Assembly: GCA_947653505.1 (NCBI GenBank)
Contig: CANTHI010000174.1
Span: forward strand, 1 to 7,624
DNA: 7,624 bases
Source of the DNA: an uncultured Eubacterium sp.
Lineage (GTDB): Bacteria; Bacillota_A; Clostridia; Lachnospirales; Lachnospiraceae
Reading direction: 5' to 3'
This document shows, piece after piece, positions 6,385 to 7,624 of the stretch. The number at the start of each line of letters is the position of its first letter. Within the stretch, counting starts at the first letter, position 1. The notes below the pieces were generated by a model that did no database searches, was not told the origin of the DNA, and saw nothing but the letters and a program-made list of their open reading frames with translations. The position numbers and the translations under genes were made by a program.

Positions 6385-6411
6385 GAGCAGTCTCTGTACT
6401 GCTCCTATTTT
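6378..6411. terminator. Bidirectional intrinsic terminator between convergent genes
   Basis: ATAGGAGCAGT (6381-6391) pairs perfectly with ACTGCTCCTAT (6398-6408) around a 6-base loop (CTCTGT). Three A's before and three T's after extend the pairing to about 14. On + it ends in TTTT; on - the stem is followed by a run of six T's (the complement of AAAAAA at 6376-6381), which is the stronger terminator. The + strand stop codon TAG (6382-6384) lies inside the left arm. It fits termination of both the exporter gene and the converging flagellin gene. Confidence 0.85.
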
Positions 6412-6433
6412 GATACAAATATTGTTCAGAAAT

Positions 6434-7624
6434 CTATTGCAACAGCTGCAGAATCCCCTGTTTCCCCTGATTTGCCTGCGCCAGCATGGACTGTCCGGCC
6501 TGTGCCAGGATATTCGCGGCTGAGTATTCCACCATCTCCTCTGCCATATCGGTATCACGCAGCTTGCTCTCCGCTGCCTGTGTATTTTCTGAAGTATTAT
6601 CCAGATTCGCGATCGTATGCTCCAGACGGTTCATATACGCTCCGATGGATGACCGGTTGCGGGATACACAGTCTATCGCATAATCAAAATCAGCGATCGC
6701 AGAACTGGCTTCATCAAAGCTCATCACAGAGATCCCTGCAAGTCCCAGGGCATCTGTATGCGTATCATCAATCGATATTCCGATACCCTGATGTCCCAGA
6801 GAGCCGACCTGAAGCATCAGCGCCTGTCCGCCTCCGTTATATCCTCCGCTGCCTCCACCAGAAAACGTACCCGAATTTGATGCTTTAAATTCCGTTGTAA
6901 AATCCAGCTTATAATACTGGTTATTATTCGTCGCGCCCTGCAGTACATCCAGCACACCCAGACTATTGGTAATTACACTGCCGCTGCCAGTTGATCCTGC
7001 CGCTTTTAACAGCTCGCTGACAAACTGCGCCGAATCGTTGTCGCCAAACTTTCTCTGAAAGTCGCCAATTGATGTATATTTTCCGCCTGAAATATCGGTA
7101 ATGACCTCATTCAGAGACTTTCCGCCTTTGATCTGTGACAAACCCTTGTCCAGCCCCGAGCCTATGGCACCTGATGTAACGTTCCCTGTGCCGTCTGCCA
7201 GATAACCGAGGTACATACAGGCCAGATAGCCTGTCCCATACTGGGAAGCCGTAGATCCACTGGACAGCTTAAACGATGATGACTGTACTGTGGCAGCAAT
7301 ATCGCTGACCGGAGTCGTATCTCTTAAGCCCATTCCTCCATTTACCCAGTCATTATAGTTCGAACAGCCTCCTGCTATGGTCTGCGCCATTCCTTCCTTA
7401 AACCACTTCGGAAACTGGTTGCTTTTGTCTACGACTCCGTTCGTCGCGCCAAGCATCCCGTTCGGAAGCGCGTCATCCATAAATGCATGCATCATTTCAT
7501 GAGCAATCGTAGCCTGCAGCGCTTTCTCACTCTGCGGATCGAGATTGCCGCTGGCGTCAAAATTCAGATGCCCCGAAAATAAGCAGGCAGGAAGTAAAAA
7601 TCCCCCACATACCGATTATCCCCA
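6434..7624 (-). CDS. Flagellin with metallopeptidase domain (flagellinolysin-like), C-terminal part, apparent frameshift
   Basis: The gene runs leftward from beyond the window to a TAG at 6436-6434. The continuous frame from about 7615 downward encodes a catalytic helix IAHEMMHAFMDD (HExxH at 7501-7487), then 30 residues later Glu in WFKEGMAQ (codon 7396-7394), the expected third zinc ligand of gluzincin-type peptidases. A Ser/Gly-rich region follows (GGGSGGYNGGG), then a flagellin D1-type strand (MLQVGSLGHQGIGISI), and the last ~101 residues (6739-6437) are a clear flagellin C-terminal domain (NRLEHTIANLDNTSENTQA, RDTDMAEEMVEYS, ILAQAGQSMLAQANQ). This matches the described flagellinolysin family, where a zinc peptidase sits in the variable region and is displayed on the filament. 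The flagellin N-terminal domain would lie outside the window. Reading back past about 7579, this frame soon meets TAA (7618-7616), while another frame carries protein-like sequence. The filament tail is certain; activity is not. Confidence 0.85.
7487..7501 (-). other. HExxH zinc-binding catalytic motif in the flagellin
   Basis: The - strand codons read His-Glu-Met-Met-His. In HExxH peptidases the two His bind zinc and the Glu is the general base. The helix context (LQATIAHEMMHAFM) is amphipathic as in true active-site helices, and a WFxEG Glu lies 30 residues downstream. The motif is in the same uninterrupted frame as the flagellin C-terminus. Confidence 0.85.
7576..7579 (-). other. Apparent 1-base frame break in the peptidase domain
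   Basis: To the right of this A4 run (T4 on the coding strand), the - strand frame starting at 7623 reads GDNRYVGDFYFLPAYF and then would meet TGA. To the left, the frame leading to HEMMH reads SGHLNFDASGNLDP. Adding one T to the T4 run joins them as ...LPAYF-SGHLNFD..., which makes good protein sense. The TAT-TTT context is not a canonical X-XXY-YYZ slippery heptamer, so a homopolymer indel (real or from sequencing) is likelier than programmed shifting. Confidence 0.65.

Noticed and set aside
6472..6888. 138-codon + strand frame opposite the flagellin
   Set aside because: It is antisense to the conserved flagellin C-terminal domain and has a Ser/Pro/Arg/His-rich composition typical of a shadow frame.
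7574..7582. Programmed -1 ribosomal frameshift at the flagellin frame break
   Set aside because: The coding strand TTATTTTC does not fit an X-XXY-YYZ slippery heptamer in the upstream frame (TAT would re-pair on TTA), and no clear downstream stimulatory structure was seen. A 1-base indel is simpler.
1..7624. CRISPR array, tRNA, rRNA, insertion sequence or phage attachment site
   Set aside because: No regularly spaced repeats, cloverleaf, rRNA-like stretch, transposase motif or paired direct repeats at gene boundaries were seen.

Overview
The window reads as a piece of a low-to-mid GC Firmicutes chromosome, most likely a motile member of class Clostridia and plausibly Lachnospiraceae. The grounds are the style of the proteins (a DnaK-like Hsp70 with a J-domain/SEC-C partner, a two-gene ThrE exporter, a clostridial-type flagellin), strong AGGAG-type ribosome binding sites and compact spacing. 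The taxon is an inference; there is no rRNA or marker gene here. The first ~500 bases are clearly richer in A+T than the rest.

Layout. Bases 1-227 hold the 3' end of an unrecognised gene. Bases 228-520 hold no convincing gene but contain a nested, imperfect inverted repeat (351-466). From 521 to 6384 six genes all lie on the + strand: (1) a divergent GrpE-like coiled-coil protein; (2) an Hsp70/DnaK homologue with a short C-terminal lid; (3) a protein with a J-like domain whose HPD motif is replaced by SPE, then TPR-like helices and a C-terminal SEC-C zinc motif; (4) a small ferritin-like protein with two ExxH motifs; (5 and 6) the two halves of a ThrE/YjjP-YjjB type threonine/serine exporter, overlapping by 16 bases. 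An 11-bp hairpin with flanking A and T tracts, which begins inside the last gene's stop region, separates this block from a gene converging on the - strand.

The converging gene (6434 to the right edge, - strand) is the C-terminal part of a flagellin that carries a zinc-metallopeptidase domain in its variable region: HEMMH, then a Glu 30 residues on in a WFKEG context, a glycine-rich linker, and an intact flagellin C-terminal domain. This fits the described flagellinolysin family. Just upstream of the catalytic helix the reading frame breaks at a run of four T's on the coding strand (four A's at 7576-7579 on +). The protein-like frame on the far side would join with one extra base, so this is either a real frameshift or an assembly/sequencing error.

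How the genes work together. Genes 1-3 contain all three parts of an Hsp70 cycle (exchange factor, ATPase, J-type partner), but the J part lacks the residues normally needed to stimulate ATPase, and the exchange factor and Hsp70 are both unlike the housekeeping forms. I read them as a second, specialised chaperone machine with unknown client. The ferritin-like and exporter genes follow on the same strand with 80-100 base gaps and may be co-transcribed, but no functional link is visible. The two points most worth following up are this atypical chaperone set and the proteolytic flagellin with its frame break.
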